10,675 nt of DNA, from assembly GCA_020724325.1 (NCBI GenBank), contig DYHC01000040.1, positions 1 to 10,675 of the forward strand, read 5' to 3'. This stretch comes from Melioribacter roseus (lineage in GTDB: Bacteria; Bacteroidota; Ignavibacteria; Ignavibacteriales; Melioribacteraceae). The notes under the pieces were generated by a model. That model saw nothing but the letters and a program-made list of their open reading frames with translations. It was not told where the DNA came from and ran no database searches. How positions within the stretch are numbered: the stretch's first letter is position 1; each line of letters opens with the position of its first letter. Shown piece after piece: positions 9,201 to 10,675 of the stretch. A program made the translations under genes and the position numbers.

Positions 9201-9230
9201 TTGCCAATTAATACCAATTTCTCATATATT
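9201..9230 (+). promoter_or_regulatory. Candidate sigma-70-like promoter for the ilvE transcript
   Basis: TTGCCA at 9201-9206 and TATATT at 9225-9230 each differ from the -35 and -10 consensus by one base and are 18 bp apart. Transcription would start near 9237, upstream of the 23-codon ORF and the hairpin. The region is very AT-rich, so chance matches are expected, and some Bacteroidota use a different promoter consensus. Confidence 0.35.
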
Positions 9231-9259
9231 TCAAGTGAACGAAATCCAAAATCATATTA

Positions 9260-9331
9260 ATGAAAGTAAGTAAAAAAATATCGTTTTTGATTATTTATAT
9301 ATTTTTTAGTGCATATAACTTTGCCCGGTAA
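9260..9331 (+). CDS. Possible 23-codon leader ORF upstream of ilvE
   Basis: An ATG at 9260 opens 23 codons ending in TAA at 9329-9331, and the stop lies inside the left arm of the terminator-like hairpin. The peptide begins MKVSKKI, has a hydrophobic core (FLIIYIFF) and ends SAYNFAR. Six of its 23 codons are for branched-chain amino acids (one Val, one Leu, four Ile), four of them in the stretch L-I-I-Y-I. It could be a leader peptide for attenuation of ilvE, a remnant signal peptide, or a chance ORF in AT-rich DNA, where Ile codons are common anyway. There is no good Shine-Dalgarno, which weakens the case. Confidence 0.25.
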   Translation: MKVSKKISFLIIYIFFSAYNFAR

Positions 9332-9350
9332 ACTATACCGGGTTTTTTAT
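9324..9350 (+). terminator. Terminator-type hairpin in the ilvE leader
   Basis: CCCGGTA (9324-9330) and TACCGGG (9336-9342) form a perfect 7-bp GC-rich stem with a 5-base loop, followed at once by six T and then ATTTT. This is the standard shape of a Rho-independent terminator on the plus strand only, since no T-run follows on the other strand. No plus-strand gene precedes it in the window apart from the 23-codon ORF. It therefore either attenuates ilvE, whose start lies ~50-60 bp downstream, or ends a small RNA. Confidence 0.65.
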
Positions 9351-9391
9351 TTTCTACAAATCTATAAATTAATTTATGTCAATTAAAAAAT

Positions 9392-9396
9392 GGTGA
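9392..9396 (+). promoter_or_regulatory. Ribosome-binding site that selects the ilvE start at 9402
   Basis: GGTGA is placed 5 nt before the ATG at 9402. The in-frame ATG at 9390 has only A/T-rich sequence before it and would itself overlap this site, so the downstream ATG is preferred. Confidence 0.6.
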
Positions 9397-9401
9397 TCAA
9401 T

Positions 9402-10472
9402 ATGAATGAATTAATTATTGATATTTTAGAGAGAGATACGAAGGTGGTTCTACCAGAAAATTTAGTATTCGGAAAAATTTATACCGATCATGTTTTCGAA
9501 ATGGAATATGATGAAGATTACGGCGGATGGCATAATGCAACAATTAAAAAATTCAGTAAGGTTGAACTTCATCCGGCTGCAATAGTTCTGCACTACGGGC
9601 AGTCGATTTTTGAAGGATTGAAAACTTATAAAAATGCTGATGGAAGAATTGCATTATTCCGCCCGGAGAAAAACATCGAACGGTTAAACCGCTCGGCTAA
9701 AAGAATGTGTATTCCAGAAGTTGATCCAGAGTTTGTTCTCAATTCCCTTTTTGAACTTATCAAACTTGAAAAGGACTGGATACCTACAAAGCCGGGTCAT
9801 TCTCTCTATATCCGTCCAATTATTTTTGCAACCGAACCATTGCTTGGAGTAAGAGCATCGGAAACTTATAAGCTTATTATAATGCTTAGTCCGGTTGGTC
9901 CATACTATCCTGAAGGATTTAAACCCGTTCCAATTCTTGTTACAGATAAGTACGTCCGTGCGGTTAGAAAAGGAATGGGCGAAGCAAAGACTGCCGGTAA
10001 CTATGCCGCCGGAATGCTGGCTCAGAAGGAAGCTAAAAAAGAAGGTTATTCCCAGGTATTGTGGCTTGATGGTATTGAGCAGAAATATATTGAAGAAGTC
10101 GGCGCTATGAATATCTTCGTCCAATTTAAGGATGAAGTGGCTACTCCTATACTAAATGGTTCTATTCTGCCTGGGATTACCAGATTGTCGGTAATTCAAT
10201 TGCTCAAGGATTGGAATTACAACATTAACGAACGTCTGATTTCTATTAACGAAGTAGTAGAAGCTTATGATAAAAAAAATCTTGTAGAAATTTTTGGAAC
10301 AGGAACAGCAGCAGTAATTTCGTCCATCAGTAAACTAAAATACAACGATAAGATACTTATGTTCAATGAGAACAAACCGGGCGAACTTGGAACTAAACTA
10401 TATGAGGAATTAACAGGCATTCAGTATGGCAAACTTGAAGACAAACACGGCTGGATGACTTATATTGATTAG
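9402..10472 (+). CDS. ilvE: Branched-chain amino acid aminotransferase (class IV, type II)
   Basis: This cytoplasmic PLP enzyme reversibly transfers the amino group between glutamate and the 2-oxo acids of valine, leucine and isoleucine, the last step of their synthesis. From the ATG at 9402 it has 356 residues, matching the long BCAT subfamily rather than the ~309-residue E. coli IlvE. Motifs are HYGQSIFEGLKTY (64-76), LFRPEKNIERLNRSA (85-99), YIRPI (136-140), GEAKTAGNYA with the PLP-binding K196, VLWLDG (219-224), YIEEVGAMNIF with E232 near the pyridine nitrogen, NGSILPGITR (252-261) and the phosphate-binding loop GTGTAAVIS (299-307). The start follows GGTGA at good spacing; using the ATG at 9390 would add four residues without such a site. 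It is transcribed divergently from the stress-protein operon and has a terminator-like hairpin in its leader. No other ilv or leu gene is in the window. Exact substrate preference is not proven by sequence. Confidence 0.95.
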   Translation: MNELIIDILERDTKVVLPENLVFGKIYTDHVFEMEYDEDYGGWHNATIKKFSKVELHPAAIVLHYGQSIFEGLKTYKNADGRIALFRPEKNIERLNRSAKRMCIPEVDPEFVLNSLFELIKLEKDWIPTKPGHSLYIRPIIFATEPLLGVRASETYKLIIMLSPVGPYYPEGFKPVPILVTDKYVRAVRKGMGEAKTAGNYAAGMLAQKEAKKEGYSQVLWLDGIEQKYIEEVGAMNIFVQFKDEVATPILNGSILPGITRLSVIQLLKDWNYNINERLISINEVVEAYDKKNLVEIFGTGTAAVISSISKLKYNDKILMFNENKPGELGTKLYEELTGIQYGKLEDKHGWMTYID

Positions 10473-10615
10473 AATTTAAGATTGCCAGGTTCATACACTT
10501 GGACTTGAATGTTGACGTTTTATAATTCTTATCACCTAAAGTGAAAAATGGTTTAGACTGAGAATAAAAGCTAAAATAACTGATGGTAACTTCTGAAAAA
10601 TATCGCTTGTTATTT

Positions 10616-10642
10616 CTCTCCCGATTAAAAGCATCGGGAGAG
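10616..10642. repeat. Perfect 10-bp inverted repeat downstream of ilvE
   Basis: CTCTCCCGAT (10616-10625) pairs exactly with ATCGGGAGAG (10633-10642) around a 7-base loop. No T-run follows on either strand, so it is not a typical Rho-independent terminator, although it lies ~145 bp after the ilvE stop and could stabilise or end the transcript. It may also be a dispersed palindromic repeat or belong to a gene beyond the window. Confidence 0.5.
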
Positions 10643-10675
10643 TCGAGCCTAAACCCTGAAGGTCAAGAGTTGTTA

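Noticed and set aside
9316..9323. TAACTTTG, matching the Bacteroides -7 promoter pattern TAnnTTTG
   Set aside because: The nearest upstream TTTG is about 26 bp away rather than ~19-21, and transcription would begin inside the hairpin. A chance match is more likely in this AT-rich stretch.
9684..10124. A 146-codon open frame on the minus strand inside ilvE
   Set aside because: It lies entirely opposite a well-supported gene, its translation has no recognisable domain, and it has no ribosome-binding site or operon context.

Overview
The window is AT-rich and gene-dense. It holds seven convincing protein genes, plus one possible leader ORF and a few non-coding elements. Six genes lie on the minus strand and one on the plus strand. 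The gene set suggests a member of the Bacteroidota/Ignavibacteriota group: a receiver-fused pyruvate-phosphate-dikinase-like protein close to homologues I remember from Bacteroides, a hexameric NADP-type glutamate dehydrogenase, and the long (type II) branched-chain aminotransferase. This placement is an inference from protein families, not a proof.

Region 1 (1-2739, minus): the first 913 codons of a large regulator-like protein. It has two receiver-type domains, the first degenerate and the second apparently intact, followed by a PPDK/PEP-synthase ATP-grasp domain. The gene runs off the left edge. No phosphohistidine or PEP-binding domain is visible. Between it and the next gene lies a ~104-bp foldback element whose ends resemble insertion-sequence termini.

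Region 2 (2926-4287, minus): gdhA, complete and with all expected motifs. A 262-bp gap (4288-4549) follows in which I recognise no gene or RNA.

Region 3 (4550-9157, minus): five genes that look like one transcription unit. In order of transcription they are a tandem universal-stress protein, a CPA-type cation/proton antiporter with a C-terminal PTS EIIA-like domain (2 nt after the stress gene), an MlaE-family lipid-transport permease without its usual MlaF/MlaD partners, a short-form polyprenyl-phosphate sugar phosphotransferase with an extra C-terminal tail, and a small tail-anchored membrane protein. The last two share a module with the pattern I-x-x-P-x-x-W-W followed by L-[RK]-[VI]-[VI]-E. 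The unit combines ion homeostasis, envelope lipid traffic and glycan initiation, which suggests an envelope or stress programme.

Region 4 (9164-10675, plus): a divergent region with a possible sigma-70-like promoter, a 23-codon ORF and a perfect terminator-type hairpin, then ilvE. This layout invites the idea of transcription attenuation of branched-chain amino acid metabolism, although no antiterminator is visible. GdhA and IlvE both use glutamate/2-oxoglutarate but are not in one operon here. The right end holds a 10-bp perfect hairpin and no further gene.
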